Assembly (NCBI RefSeq): GCF_009857435.1
Contig: NZ_WWCK01000001.1
Span: 558,001 to 622,000, forward strand
Source: Duganella rivi
GTDB taxonomy: Bacteria; Pseudomonadota; Gammaproteobacteria; Burkholderiales; Burkholderiaceae_D
Reading direction: 5' to 3'
Length of the DNA stretch: 64,000 nucleotides
Within the stretch, counting starts at the first letter, position 1. Each line of letters starts with the position of its first letter. Below the pieces are notes generated by a model. It ran no database searches, had not been told where the DNA came from, and saw nothing but the letters and a program-made list of their open reading frames with translations. The translations under genes and the position numbers were made by a program. Shown here one piece after another: positions 52,690 through 64,000 of this stretch.

Positions 52690-54022
52690 CCAGTTCCGCA
52701 GACACTTGCGCAATGACCGGTGCCCAGCCGCCATCGCGCGGCTGGCGGAACAGGCGCATGGATGGATACCACGGCGTGTCATCGCGGTCTTTCATCCAGC
52801 GCCAGTCGCAGCGATAGTCGGGCAGCAGCAGCCAGCAAGGCTTGCCTAGCGCGCCGGCCAGATGCGCCACCGCCGTATCCACGCTAATCACCAGATCGAG
52901 ATTGGCAATAACGGCGGCGGTGTCGGCAAAGTCGGCAAGCTGCGAGCCTAGCGGATACAGCTCCATGCCCGCCGGAGGCAGCAAAGCCTGCGCCTCGCCC
53001 GCACCCTTTTGCAGGCTGACGAAATGCACTTGCGCCACAGCCAGCGGTGAGAGCGTCATTAATGATGGCAGCGAGCGGTCGGCATCATTCTCAAAATTGC
53101 TATTGCCCCGCCATGCCAGGCCAACGCGCAAGCCCTGCTGCGGCAGCACCTCGCGCCAGTGCGCCACAAGTTCCGGCTGCGCGTGCAGGTACGGCATAGC
53201 CGCAGGAATCGACGCCATCTCGGTGCCGAATATTCCCGGCAAGCGCATAGGCCGCGTCCAATAATCCCAGCCGCCCGGCAGCGCTTCGCCAAGCGCGGAC
53301 ACACGATCGACACCATCCAATGTAGCGAACAAGCGCTGCAAAGCCGGATGGCACACTACCGATACCGTCGCACCGCGCGCCTTCAACATCGGCGCATAGC
53401 GGCAGAAATGAATCATATCGCCATGCCCAGCCTCCAGTCCAATCACGATGGACTTGCCGGCCAGCGGCTCGCCCTCCCAGAACGGACAATCAAACGACAG
53501 CGGAAACTGATCGAACTGCCAGCGCGCCTCCAGCATGCGCCAGCCTTCCTCAAAGCGCGCCTGCCGCAGCAAGAGATAACTGAGATTGAACTGCGTTCGC
53601 GCATGGTGCGGTTCGAGCGCCAAAGCCTGCCGATAACAAGCCTCCCCTTCCGGTTCGCGATGCGTACAGACCAGCAGCACACCAAGCTGATTCCATGCCG
53701 ACCCCGAATCCGGCGCCAATGCCACCGCCGCGCGCATCGCCTCCTCCGATTCGGCAAAGCGCTTTTCCTTCAACAGCAGCGCACCGAGATTCTGCTGCAG
53801 CTGCGCGTGATCGGGCATTAGCGCAATCGCCTGCCGATAATGGAACTCCGCTTCCGCAGCAGCGCCCTGCTGTTCTTTCAGATAACCGAGATTCGCCCGC
53901 GCCGCAGCGTGCCATGGTTGCAAAGCCAAGGCTTGCAAATAGCACGCCTCGGCACCGGCGTAATCGCCGGCGGCCATGAGATGATTCGCTTCGAGATAGG
54001 CCTGTTGGGGATCGGTGTGCAT
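52649..54022 (-). CDS. TPR-repeat protein with glycosyltransferase-9-like C-terminal domain
   Basis: This encodes 457 residues from ATG 54022. About five TPR units occupy residues 5-180 (GDYAGAEACYLQALALQP, AEAEFHYRQAIALMPDH and others). The C-terminal half resembles heptosyltransferase-like GT9 domains (VGLAWRGNSNFENDADRSLP near 285 and LDLVISVDTAVAHLAGALGKP near 385). Such proteins occur widely in proteobacteria, often near glycan or flagellin-modification genes. It lies 31 bp after the beta-ureidopropionase stop on the same strand, probably as a passenger of the pyrimidine operon. The acceptor is unknown. Confidence 0.88.
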   Translation of the reverse strand: MHTDPQQAYLEANHLMAAGDYAGAEACYLQALALQPWHAAARANLGYLKEQQGAAAEAEFHYRQAIALMPDHAQLQQNLGALLLKEKRFAESEEAMRAAVALAPDSGSAWNQLGVLLVCTHREPEGEACYRQALALEPHHARTQFNLSYLLLRQARFEEGWRMLEARWQFDQFPLSFDCPFWEGEPLAGKSIVIGLEAGHGDMIHFCRYAPMLKARGATVSVVCHPALQRLFATLDGVDRVSALGEALPGGWDYWTRPMRLPGIFGTEMASIPAAMPYLHAQPELVAHWREVLPQQGLRVGLAWRGNSNFENDADRSLPSLMTLSPLAVAQVHFVSLQKGAGEAQALLPPAGMELYPLGSQLADFADTAAVIANLDLVISVDTAVAHLAGALGKPCWLLLPDYRCDWRWMKDRDDTPWYPSMRLFRQPRDGGWAPVIAQVSAELVKLGSSAVAPDPQ

Positions 54023-54053
54023 CCGCAGAGTATGCACGCCGTCCCCGCGCCGG

Positions 54054-55280
54054 TCAAACGATGCGCGCGCGCTCCAGCATGGCGTGCAGCAGGACGTTGC
54101 ATCCCGCTTCAAGGTGTTCGGCCTTGGCGTCTTCGATTTCGTTGTGGCTGATGCCGTCCTTGCATGGCACGAAAATCATGCCGGCCGGTGCCAAGCGCGC
54201 AGCGTAGATGGCATCGTGGCCAGCGCCGGAGACTACGTCCATGGTCGAGTATCCCAGTTTGGCGGTGGCATTGCGTACCGCGTCCACGCACTCAGGATGG
54301 AACGGGCATGGCGGGTAGTAGGACACGCGCTCGATCGAAATCTTCAAGCCGGTTTCGCTGCGGGTCTTGTCGATGAAGGCCAGCATCTCTTCGTGCATGG
54401 TGTTGAGCAGTTCATCGTTCACGTTGCGCAGGTCGATGCTGAATTTGACTTCGCCAGGAATCACGTTGCGGCTGTTCGGGAACACTTGTACCATGCCGAC
54501 CGTGCCGCGTCCGTAAGGCGGATAGCGATTGGCGATGGCCACCACCTCCTGCATGATGCGGGTGGAGACTTGCAGCGCGTCCTTGCGCAATCCCATCGGC
54601 GTTGGGCCGGCATGCGCTTCCATGCCGGTGACCACGCAGTCGTACCACGAGAGGCCCATCACGGCAGGCACCACGCCGATTACTTTGTCGGCGTCTTCCA
54701 GCACCGGGCCTTGCTCGATGTGCGTTTCGAAGTAGGCGCCAATCGGATGGTCGCCCGGCACCTGCGGCCCTTTGTAGCCGATGCGTTCCAGTTCTTCGCC
54801 GACCGACTTGCCGTCGACATCGCGGGCCGCGTAGGCGGTCTCCAAGGAGAACGCGCCACAGAACACACCGGAGCCCATCATCACCGGCACAAAGCGTGAG
54901 CCTTCCTCGTTCGTCCAGAAGGCGACTTCAATCGGCGCCTCGGTTTTGATTTTGAGATCGTTCAGCGTGCGCACCACTTCCAGCCCGGCCAGCACGCCGT
55001 AGTTGCCGTCGAATTTGCCGCCGGTTGGCTGCGTGTCGATATGGCTTCCGGTCATCACCGGCGGCAGCGCGTTGTTCGTGCCGTCGCGGCGCATGAAGAC
55101 ATTGCCGATTTGGTCGATGGTAATCGACAGGCCCGCCTCCTTGGCCCAGCCGACCACCAGGTCGCGGCCTTGCTTATCGAGATCCGTCAGCGCCAGGCGC
55201 TTGACGCCGCCCTTCTCCGTTGCGCCGATCTTGGCCAATTCCATCAGCGATGCCCACAGGCGGTCACCATTAATTTTCAT
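54054..55280 (-). CDS. Beta-ureidopropionase / N-carbamoyl-amino acid amidohydrolase
   Basis: This 408-residue M20/AllC-type amidohydrolase has metal ligands in TGSHIDTQPTGGKFDG near 77, TNEEGSRFVP near 123 and HIEQGP near 187, and HAGPTPMGLRKDAL near 221. Placed directly after dihydropyrimidinase (10 bp gap), it should hydrolyse N-carbamoyl-beta-alanine to beta-alanine, ammonia and carbon dioxide. It is a paralogue of the AllC half of the fusion protein at 49037, with separate pathway context. Confidence 0.9.
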   Translation of the reverse strand: MKINGDRLWASLMELAKIGATEKGGVKRLALTDLDKQGRDLVVGWAKEAGLSITIDQIGNVFMRRDGTNNALPPVMTGSHIDTQPTGGKFDGNYGVLAGLEVVRTLNDLKIKTEAPIEVAFWTNEEGSRFVPVMMGSGVFCGAFSLETAYAARDVDGKSVGEELERIGYKGPQVPGDHPIGAYFETHIEQGPVLEDADKVIGVVPAVMGLSWYDCVVTGMEAHAGPTPMGLRKDALQVSTRIMQEVVAIANRYPPYGRGTVGMVQVFPNSRNVIPGEVKFSIDLRNVNDELLNTMHEEMLAFIDKTRSETGLKISIERVSYYPPCPFHPECVDAVRNATAKLGYSTMDVVSGAGHDAIYAARLAPAGMIFVPCKDGISHNEIEDAKAEHLEAGCNVLLHAMLERARIV

Positions 55281-55290
55281 GTGAAGCTCC

Positions 55291-58180
<2,890 letters not shown>

Positions 58181-58267
58181 GGCGTTCTCCAAAGGGTTGA
58201 TTTATCCATACACCACTGCAAGTTCCGTACCTTAAAGCTTGCTTTTACCCCGCACTGCGGCATACCG

Positions 58268-58296
58268 GGGGTCTGACCCCGTACGGGTCAGACCCC
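58268..58296. repeat. GGGTCTGACCCC-type palindromic repeat, copy 2
   Basis: GGGGTCTGACCC at 58268-58279 and GGGTCAGACCCC at 58285-58296 are perfect 12-bp arms around CGTAC. Relative to copy 1 at 8639-8666 the centre lacks one G. It lies in the 144 bp gap between the preA stop and the transporter start, inside the pyrimidine operon. The rest of the gap shows no gene. Confidence 0.85.
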
Positions 58297-58324
58297 TTTG
58301 GCTTAGGGTTGCTTTAGCGCTCAA

Positions 58325-59614
58325 TCACACCGTCTCTGCCACCTTTTCCGCGCGTGGGTTGCGTGGATCCTGCGTCCAGTTCATGTATGGCTTGCCTGTA
58401 TCCTGCGGCACCATCGTGATGCAACCCTGCACCGGACAGGTGATCTCGCACAGATTACACCCAACGCATTCTTCCTTGTTGACTTCATACGTGCGCGCGC
58501 CGGTGACTGCGTCGATCAGCTGGTTGATCGACTGGTGCGAGGTGTCTTCGCACGCCACGTAGCAGCGGCCGCACTTGATGCAGTCATCCTGATTGATCTG
58601 CGCGATCACCTGATAGTTCATGTTCAGGTATTTCCAGTCGGTGGTGTTGGGCACCGCCTTGCCGGAAAATTCGCTGATGCTCTTGTAGCCTTTTTGATCC
58701 ATCCAGCGCGACAGGCCATCCTTCATCTCTTCAACGATGCGGAAGCCGTGCAGCATGGCCGCCGTGCACACTTGCACACAGCCAGAACCCAGCGCGATGA
58801 ACTCTGCCGCATCGCGCCAGTTGCCGATGCCGCCGATACCGGAAATCGGCAAGCCCGCCGTTTGCGGATCGCGCGCAATCTCGGCCACCATGTTGAGCGC
58901 AATCGGCTTCACTGCAGAACCGCAGTAGCCGCCGTGCGTGCTGGCGCCGCCGACAATAGGGAATGCCACCATCTGATCCAAGTCCAGATGCGTAATCGAG
59001 TTGATGGTATTGATCAGCGAGACCGCATCCGCACCGCCGGCTTTTGCGGCGCGTGCAGGTGCGCGCACGTCGGTGATGTTCGGCGTCAGCTTAACGATGA
59101 CCGGCAGCTTGGTATTCTGCTTGCACCAGCGCGTGACCATCTCCACGTACTCCGGCACCTGCCCCACTGCCGCGCCCATGCCGCGTTCCGGCATGCCGTG
59201 CGGGCAGCCGAAATTCAGTTCGATGCCGTCAGCACCGGTGGCTTCCACTTTCGGCATGATGTCGGCCCACAGTCTTTCTTCGCACGGCAGCATCAGCGAT
59301 ACGATGATCACGCGATCCGGCCAGTCCTTCTTCACTTGCGTAATCTCCTGCAGATTGATTTCCAGCGAACGGTCGGTAATCAGCTCGATGTTGTTGAAAC
59401 CGAGGACTTCGCGGTTCTTGCCGTAGTGCGCCGAGTAGCGCGACGACACGTTGACGGCCGCAGGATCTTCGCCCAGCGTTTTCCACACCACGCCGCCCCA
59501 TCCCGCCTCAAATGCGCGCACCACGTTATAAGCCTTGTCCGTCGGCGGCGCGGAGGCCAACCAGAATGGATTGATGGACTTGATGCCGCAGAATTCTATG
59601 CTCAGGTCAGCCAT
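58325..59614 (-). CDS. preA: NAD-dependent dihydropyrimidine dehydrogenase subunit PreA
   Basis: This 429-residue protein has an FMN-binding dihydroorotate-dehydrogenase-like barrel (residues 1 to about 310, with ELNFGCPHGMPERGMGAAVGQ near 130 and ISGIGGIGNWRDAAEFI near 250). Two 4Fe-4S sites near the end follow (CIKCGRCYVAC and CVGCNLCEITCP). It reduces uracil and thymine to dihydro forms, using electrons supplied by PreT. Its start overlaps the preT stop by one base. It is slightly longer than E. coli PreA (411). Confidence 0.95.
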   Translation of the reverse strand: MADLSIEFCGIKSINPFWLASAPPTDKAYNVVRAFEAGWGGVVWKTLGEDPAAVNVSSRYSAHYGKNREVLGFNNIELITDRSLEINLQEITQVKKDWPDRVIIVSLMLPCEERLWADIMPKVEATGADGIELNFGCPHGMPERGMGAAVGQVPEYVEMVTRWCKQNTKLPVIVKLTPNITDVRAPARAAKAGGADAVSLINTINSITHLDLDQMVAFPIVGGASTHGGYCGSAVKPIALNMVAEIARDPQTAGLPISGIGGIGNWRDAAEFIALGSGCVQVCTAAMLHGFRIVEEMKDGLSRWMDQKGYKSISEFSGKAVPNTTDWKYLNMNYQVIAQINQDDCIKCGRCYVACEDTSHQSINQLIDAVTGARTYEVNKEECVGCNLCEITCPVQGCITMVPQDTGKPYMNWTQDPRNPRAEKVAETV

Positions 59615-60984
59615 TATGCAGCCTCCTTCATACCGTTGATATCAGCATGGATGGCATGTGCCGCCAGCTTGCCGTGTTGAACCGCTTGCACGGTCAGATC
59701 CTGTCCCGGCGCCACGCAGTCACCGCCGGCGTAGATGCGCGGCAGGACTGTGCGGAACTGATCATCGACATAGATTTTGTCGCCGTCGCGTTTCAGTGTT
59801 TTCGCCAGCGGATCGCCGATGCTCGTTTCGTCCATGCTTTGGCCGATGGCCTTGAAGATGGCGTCTGCAGCAATCTCGAAAGTCTCGCCGGTGCCGGACA
59901 AGCGGCCGTTCACCAGCGCCGTTTTTTCAAAGCGCATGCCGCGCACGCGGCCTGCGTCGTCCAGCAGCACTTGCTGCGGCTGCGCCCATGTGCGCATGCG
60001 CACCTGGTTTTCTTTCGCGATGTGCTGTTCGTGCTCGGTCGCGCTCATCGCTTCAAAGCCGCGGCGATACACCAGCGTGACTTCCTCCGCGCCGAGGCGC
60101 TGGATCTGCACCGCCATATCGATGGCGGTATTACCCGCACCGATAACGATGGCGCGCGATGGCACCGGCAGTTTGCTCAAATCATCCGACTGGCGCAGCG
60201 CGGCGATGTAATCGACAGCAGCCAGCAGGCCCGGTGCATCTTCGCCGGTCAAGCCCATTTGCTTGCTGGCGCCGAGACCAAGTCCGAGGAACACCGCGTC
60301 GTACTGCACGTGCAAATCCTTGAGCTGCACATTGACGCCCAGCGTTTGACCGTGCTTGACGGTGATGCCGCCGATTTGCAGCAGGAACTCCACTTCCTTC
60401 TGCGCGAAGTTATCAGTCAGCTTGTACTTGGCGATGCCATATTCATTGAGTCCGCCGGATTTTTCTTTGGCTTCGTAGATCACCACCTCGTTGCCCAGCA
60501 TGGCGAGGCGGTGCGCGCACGACAGGCCTGCGGGGCCGGCGCCGACGACGGCGATCTTCTTGCCGGTTGCAGCAGCGCGCGTAAACGGATGCGCATCGAG
60601 CTTCATGTTGTCGATAGCGTAGCGTTGCAGCAGGCCGATTTTCACCGGCTGGCCTTCGGCATCGTGATTACGCACGCAGGCGTCCTCGCACAGAATTTCG
60701 GTCGGGCAGACACGCGAGCAACTGCCACCGAGGATGTTCTGTTTCAGGATGCCGACGGCAGCGCCATTGATATTCTCATCGTGGATATTGCGGATAAAAC
60801 TCGCCACGTCAATGTCCGATGGGCAGATGCGCGTGCATGGCGCATCGTAGCAATACAGGCAGCGCGAACTTTCAATCGCGGCCTGCCGCGCGTTCAATGG
60901 AGGAGCAAGGTCGGTGAAGTGTTTCGCCAGTGATTCATTGGCTTCCTTCGATTTCGGCAGGTAGCTTAGCGATTCGAGAATCAT
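59614..60984 (-). CDS. preT: NAD-dependent dihydropyrimidine dehydrogenase subunit PreT
   Basis: This 456-residue protein has N-terminal iron-sulphur cysteines (CLYCYDAPCTRICP and CSRVCPTEILCEDAC), an FAD site (AVVGAGPAGLSCAHRLAMLG near 145) and an NAD site (VIGAGNTAIDMAVQIQ near 281). It oxidises NADH and feeds PreA. The GltD-like architecture is normal for PreT. It overlaps preA by one base and follows mmsA by 16 bp. Confidence 0.94.
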   Translation of the reverse strand: MILESLSYLPKSKEANESLAKHFTDLAPPLNARQAAIESSRCLYCYDAPCTRICPSDIDVASFIRNIHDENINGAAVGILKQNILGGSCSRVCPTEILCEDACVRNHDAEGQPVKIGLLQRYAIDNMKLDAHPFTRAAATGKKIAVVGAGPAGLSCAHRLAMLGNEVVIYEAKEKSGGLNEYGIAKYKLTDNFAQKEVEFLLQIGGITVKHGQTLGVNVQLKDLHVQYDAVFLGLGLGASKQMGLTGEDAPGLLAAVDYIAALRQSDDLSKLPVPSRAIVIGAGNTAIDMAVQIQRLGAEEVTLVYRRGFEAMSATEHEQHIAKENQVRMRTWAQPQQVLLDDAGRVRGMRFEKTALVNGRLSGTGETFEIAADAIFKAIGQSMDETSIGDPLAKTLKRDGDKIYVDDQFRTVLPRIYAGGDCVAPGQDLTVQAVQHGKLAAHAIHADINGMKEAA

Positions 60985-61000
60985 GATGGTTCCAGGTTAT

Positions 61001-62494
61001 TTATTTCATCTGTGGGAATGCAAATTCTGCGCCAGCGCTAGCAGTGTTAGGCCAGCGCTGCATCACTGCTTTGTGACGCGTGTAGAAGCGCACACCTTCC
61101 GGGCCATATGCGTGATGGTCGCCGAACAGGCTGCGCTTCCAGCCGCCGAAACTGTTGAACGCCATCGGCACCGGCAGCGGCACGTTCACGCCTACCATGC
61201 CAACTTGAATCTGCCGCACGAACTCGCGCGCCACGCCGCCGTCGCGCGTGTAGATCGCCACGCCGTTGCCGTACTCGTTGCGGTTGATCAGTTCCACCGC
61301 GCTGCCCACATCGGGAGAGCGCAACATGCACAGCACCGGGCCGAAAATCTCTTCCTTGTAGATGGTCATATCCGGCGTGACGTGATCAAACAAGGTGCCG
61401 CCGATGAAGAAGCCGTTCTCACGCCCGGCCACTTTGTGATTGCGGCCATCGACCACCAGTTTCGCACCTTGCTCAACACCCTCGCCAATCAAGCGCTCTA
61501 TGCGCTGCTTGGCTGCGCTGGTAACGACCGGCCCCATTTCGGCATCACTCGCCATACCGTCGCGCACTTTCAGTGCGGCGGTGCGCTTTGCCAGTGCGTC
61601 GACAATCTTGTCGCCCGCATCGCCGACAGCGACGACCACGGAGATCGCCATGCAGCGCTCACCAGCCGAGCCGAAGGCTGCGCCCATCAGCGCATCGACA
61701 GTCATCTCCATATCCGCATCCGGCATCACGACCATGTGGTTCTTCGCGCCGCCTAATGCCTGCACGCGCTTGCCCGATGCGCAGCCGCGCGAGTAGATGT
61801 ATTCCGCAATCGGCGTCGAACCGACAAAGCTCACTGCCTGAACCACTGGATGATCGAGCAGCGCATCCACCGTCACCTTATCGCCTTGCACGACGTTGAA
61901 AACGCCGTCCGGCAAACCAGCTTCTTTCAGCAAGCGCGCATGCAGCAGCGATGGCGATGGATCGCGTTCGGAAGGCTTGAGTACGAAGGTATTGCCGCAT
62001 GCGAGTGCGACCGGGAACATCCACATCGGCACCATCACCGGGAAGTTAAACGGCGTAATGCCAGCCACCACACCCAGCGCCTGGCGCATCGACCATGCAT
62101 CGATACCGCGCGAGATTTGATCGGTGAATTCGCCCTTCAGCATTTGCGGGATGCCGACTGCAAACTCCACCATTTCAATACCGCGCGCCACTTCGCCCTG
62201 CGCATCGGCGAAGGTCTTGCCGTGTTCACGCGTGATCATGGCCGCGAATTCATCGGTGTGCTGCTGGCACAGTTGCAGATACTTGAACAGCACGCGCGCG
62301 CGCGTCAGCGGCGGCGTGGCCGACCACGCAGGAAATGCTTGCTCGGCTGCGCGCACGGCGGCGTCGACTTCCTCCGCCGTGCCCAAGGCCACTTTGGCTA
62401 CCGGTTCGCCCAATGCGGGATTGAACACGTCTGCATGGCGGCCGCTTTGCGTATCGACGCTAACGCCGTTGATGAAATGGGTGATGGTATCCAT
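61001..62494 (-). CDS. mmsA: CoA-acylating (methyl)malonate-semialdehyde dehydrogenase
   Basis: This 497-residue aldehyde dehydrogenase has [23 protein letters not shown] near 150, the catalytic Cys in [11 protein letters not shown] near 285 and the MmsA-type sequence [24 protein letters not shown] near the end. MmsA converts malonate semialdehyde to acetyl-CoA and methylmalonate semialdehyde to propionyl-CoA with NAD and CoA. Here it would finish breakdown of beta-alanine from uracil and of beta-aminoisobutyrate from thymine. The gene lies between ald and preT in one transcript. Confidence 0.94.
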   Translation of the reverse strand: MDTITHFINGVSVDTQSGRHADVFNPALGEPVAKVALGTAEEVDAAVRAAEQAFPAWSATPPLTRARVLFKYLQLCQQHTDEFAAMITREHGKTFADAQGEVARGIEMVEFAVGIPQMLKGEFTDQISRGIDAWSMRQALGVVAGITPFNFPVMVPMWMFPVALACGNTFVLKPSERDPSPSLLHARLLKEAGLPDGVFNVVQGDKVTVDALLDHPVVQAVSFVGSTPIAEYIYSRGCASGKRVQALGGAKNHMVVMPDADMEMTVDALMGAAFGSAGERCMAISVVVAVGDAGDKIVDALAKRTAALKVRDGMASDAEMGPVVTSAAKQRIERLIGEGVEQGAKLVVDGRNHKVAGRENGFFIGGTLFDHVTPDMTIYKEEIFGPVLCMLRSPDVGSAVELINRNEYGNGVAIYTRDGGVAREFVRQIQVGMVGVNVPLPVPMAFNSFGGWKRSLFGDHHAYGPEGVRFYTRHKAVMQRWPNTASAGAEFAFPQMK

Positions 62495-62515
62495 GATGCT
62501 CTTTCTTTTTAAGGA

Positions 62516-63631
62516 TCAGCCAAGAAGACTGTCCGCGTCTACATAGGTATAGCCAAGACCGTGCGCCACCGCTTCGTAAGTGACGTGGCCTTGGCAGACA
62601 TTCAAACCGTTCTTCAAATGCGGATTGGCTTTCAGCGCTTTCTGCCAACCCTTATCGGCCAACGCTACCGCGTGGCCTATCGTTGCGTTATTCAGTGCGA
62701 AGGTCGAGGTGCGCGCCACTGCGCCCGGCATATTCGCCACGCAGTAGTGCACCACGCCGTCCACCAAGTAAGTCGGCTGTTCATGCGTGGTTGCGTGCGA
62801 GGTTTCAAAGCAGCCGCCTTGATCGATCGCCACGTCCACCACCACCGCGCCCTGCTTCATGCGCGCGATCATGGCCTTGGTCACCAGCTTGGGTGCTGCC
62901 GCACCGGGCACCAGCACGCCGCCGATCACCAAGTCCGCATCCAGCACAGCTTCCTCAATCGAGTGCGCGTTGGAATACATGGTGGAGATGCGGTTGCCAT
63001 ACACGAGATCCAGTTGGCGCAGACGGTCGATATTTTTATCGAGGATCGTCACACGCGCGCCGATGCCGACCGCCATCTGCAAAGCGTTGGTGCCGACCAC
63101 GCCGGCGCCGATAATCGCGATATGGCCCGGCGCCACGCCCGGCACGCCGCCCAGCAGCAAGCCCATGCCGCCCTTGGATTTCTCCAGGTGTGCAGCGCCA
63201 GCCTGGATCGACATGCGCCCCGCCACCTCGCTCATCGGCGCCAGCAGCGGCAAGCCGCCGTTCGCGCCGGTGATGGTTTCATATGCGATGCAGACCGCGC
63301 CGGATTTCACGAGAGCCTTGGTCTGCTCAGGATCCGGCGCAAGGTGCAGATAGGTGTACAGAATCTGCCCTTGTCGCAGCATCGCGCATTCCTGCGGCTG
63401 CGGTTCTTTCACTTTCACGATCATCTCGGCGCGGGCGAAAATTTCATCTGCGTCTTCGACGATGCTGGCGCCGGATGCTTCGTACATCGCATCCGCGAGG
63501 CCGATGGCCGCGCCAGCGTTTTTCTGTACCAGTACTTGATGACCACGCAAAACGAGTTCCTTGACGCTGGCCGGGGTAAGGCCAACGCGGGACTCCTGGT
63601 TCTTAATCTCTTTTGGGACGCCGACCAGCAT
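62516..63631 (-). CDS. ald: Alanine dehydrogenase
   Basis: This encodes 371 residues from ATG 63631 with GAGGAG upstream. It starts MLVGVPKEIKNQESRVGLTP, the family signature, has KVKEPQ near 73, and the NAD-binding IIGAGVVGTNALQMAVGIGA near 169. It deaminates L-alanine to pyruvate with NAD. Placed between the class III aminotransferase and mmsA (gaps 11 and 21 bp), it can regenerate the pyruvate used to take the amino group from beta-alanine. That coupling is inferred from context and known chemistry. Confidence 0.95.
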   Translation of the reverse strand: MLVGVPKEIKNQESRVGLTPASVKELVLRGHQVLVQKNAGAAIGLADAMYEASGASIVEDADEIFARAEMIVKVKEPQPQECAMLRQGQILYTYLHLAPDPEQTKALVKSGAVCIAYETITGANGGLPLLAPMSEVAGRMSIQAGAAHLEKSKGGMGLLLGGVPGVAPGHIAIIGAGVVGTNALQMAVGIGARVTILDKNIDRLRQLDLVYGNRISTMYSNAHSIEEAVLDADLVIGGVLVPGAAAPKLVTKAMIARMKQGAVVVDVAIDQGGCFETSHATTHEQPTYLVDGVVHYCVANMPGAVARTSTFALNNATIGHAVALADKGWQKALKANPHLKNGLNVCQGHVTYEAVAHGLGYTYVDADSLLG

Positions 63632-63642
63632 GGTAGTTCTCC

Positions 63643-64000
63643 TCATTCCAGGTTTTTAAGTACTTCCCTCAGCTTTCCGAACAGTTCGTCGATATGTTTT
63701 TTCTCCAGTACCAGCGGCGGCGACAGCGCGATGATGTCGCCGGTAGTGCGAATCAGGACGCCGTCTTCAAAGGCTTTCTTGAAGGCGGTGAAGGCGCGCA
63801 CGCCCGGCTTACCCGGAATCGGCGCCAGCTCGATACCGGCGATCAAACCGATGGTGCGGATGTCGATAACGTGCGGCAGGCCTTTCAGCGAATGCACGGC
63901 GTCGGCCCAGTACTCGGCCATGCCGGCTGCGTGTTCGAGGATGTTCTGTTCCTTGAACACTTCCAGTGTCGCCAGCGATGCCGCGCAAGCCACCGGGTGA
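63643..64000 (-). CDS. Class III (omega-amino acid:pyruvate-type) aminotransferase, C-terminal part
   Basis: Only the last 118 residues are in the window; the start lies beyond 64000. The reading begins HPVACAASLATLEVF, the characteristic segment near residue 330 of class III aminotransferases. It continues with IRTIGLIAGIELAPIPGKPG and ends with LSPPLVLEKKHIDELFGKLREVL. The operon context (ald, mmsA, preTA) points to beta-alanine:pyruvate transaminase, which yields malonate semialdehyde. The PLP lysine is outside the window, so the substrate call is inference. Confidence 0.82.
   Translation of the reverse strand, partial: HPVACAASLATLEVFKEQNILEHAAGMAEYWADAVHSLKGLPHVIDIRTIGLIAGIELAPIPGKPGVRAFTAFKKAFEDGVLIRTTGDIIALSPPLVLEKKHIDELFGKLREVLKNLE

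Overview
The window looks like chromosomal DNA of a GC-rich betaproteobacterium. The best fit is the Oxalobacteraceae (Massilia, Duganella or Janthinobacterium-like). This is an inference from gene content and style: a PqiABC cluster, PhhAB-type phenylalanine hydroxylation, PuuD urate hydroxylase, a LexA box of the CTGT-N8-ACAG type before polB, and many LysR and LuxR-type regulators. No tRNA, rRNA, CRISPR array, insertion sequence or phage gene was recognised.

The left edge (1-2314, minus strand) holds the most unusual locus. A short radical-SAM protein is followed by two small paralogous peptides with cysteine-rich tails, and then by a second, different radical-SAM protein that runs off the window. 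This has the layout of a ribosomally made, radical-SAM-modified peptide (RiPP) cluster, and I could not match it to a named class. Next come a three-gene molybdenum hydroxylase (cytochrome c, 2Fe-2S and molybdopterin subunits, 2561-6503), a LysR regulator with an Old Yellow Enzyme, a chemoreceptor, and a TauD-like dioxygenase with a divergent LysR regulator.

The middle part (12-34 kb) contains two LuxR-type two-component systems. It also has an Asp-nucleophile alpha/beta hydrolase, a YqhD aldehyde reductase with a VOC protein, and a divergent NB-ARC-type regulator. A second Old Yellow Enzyme stands opposite a SolA-like amine oxidase. The aromatic amino acid operon tyrB-phhB-phhA has a divergent Lrp regulator, and DNA polymerase II (polB) sits under an obvious LexA box. 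A lower-GC stretch at 34.5-35.2 kb has no convincing gene and ends at the terminator of a TonB-dependent receptor gene. That receptor gene lies behind a recognisable promoter with an operator-like palindrome.

The right part starts with an acyl-CoA dehydrogenase and phosphatase opposite a LysR gene, then the pqiABC lipid-transport operon. A purine-catabolism block follows: PuuD, an M20 deacylase and a thioesterase, divergent from a LysR gene and a UraD-AllC fusion. From 64000 down to about 52.6 kb runs a long minus-strand operon for reductive pyrimidine catabolism. It encodes an aminotransferase, alanine dehydrogenase, malonate/methylmalonate-semialdehyde dehydrogenase, PreT, PreA, an NCS1 transporter, dihydropyrimidinase and beta-ureidopropionase, with a TPR-glycosyltransferase passenger at the end. 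Together these can carry uracil to acetyl-CoA, and alanine dehydrogenase can regenerate the pyruvate used as amino acceptor. Two copies of a GGGTCTGACCCC-type palindromic repeat lie in gaps between tandem genes, about 50 kb apart.
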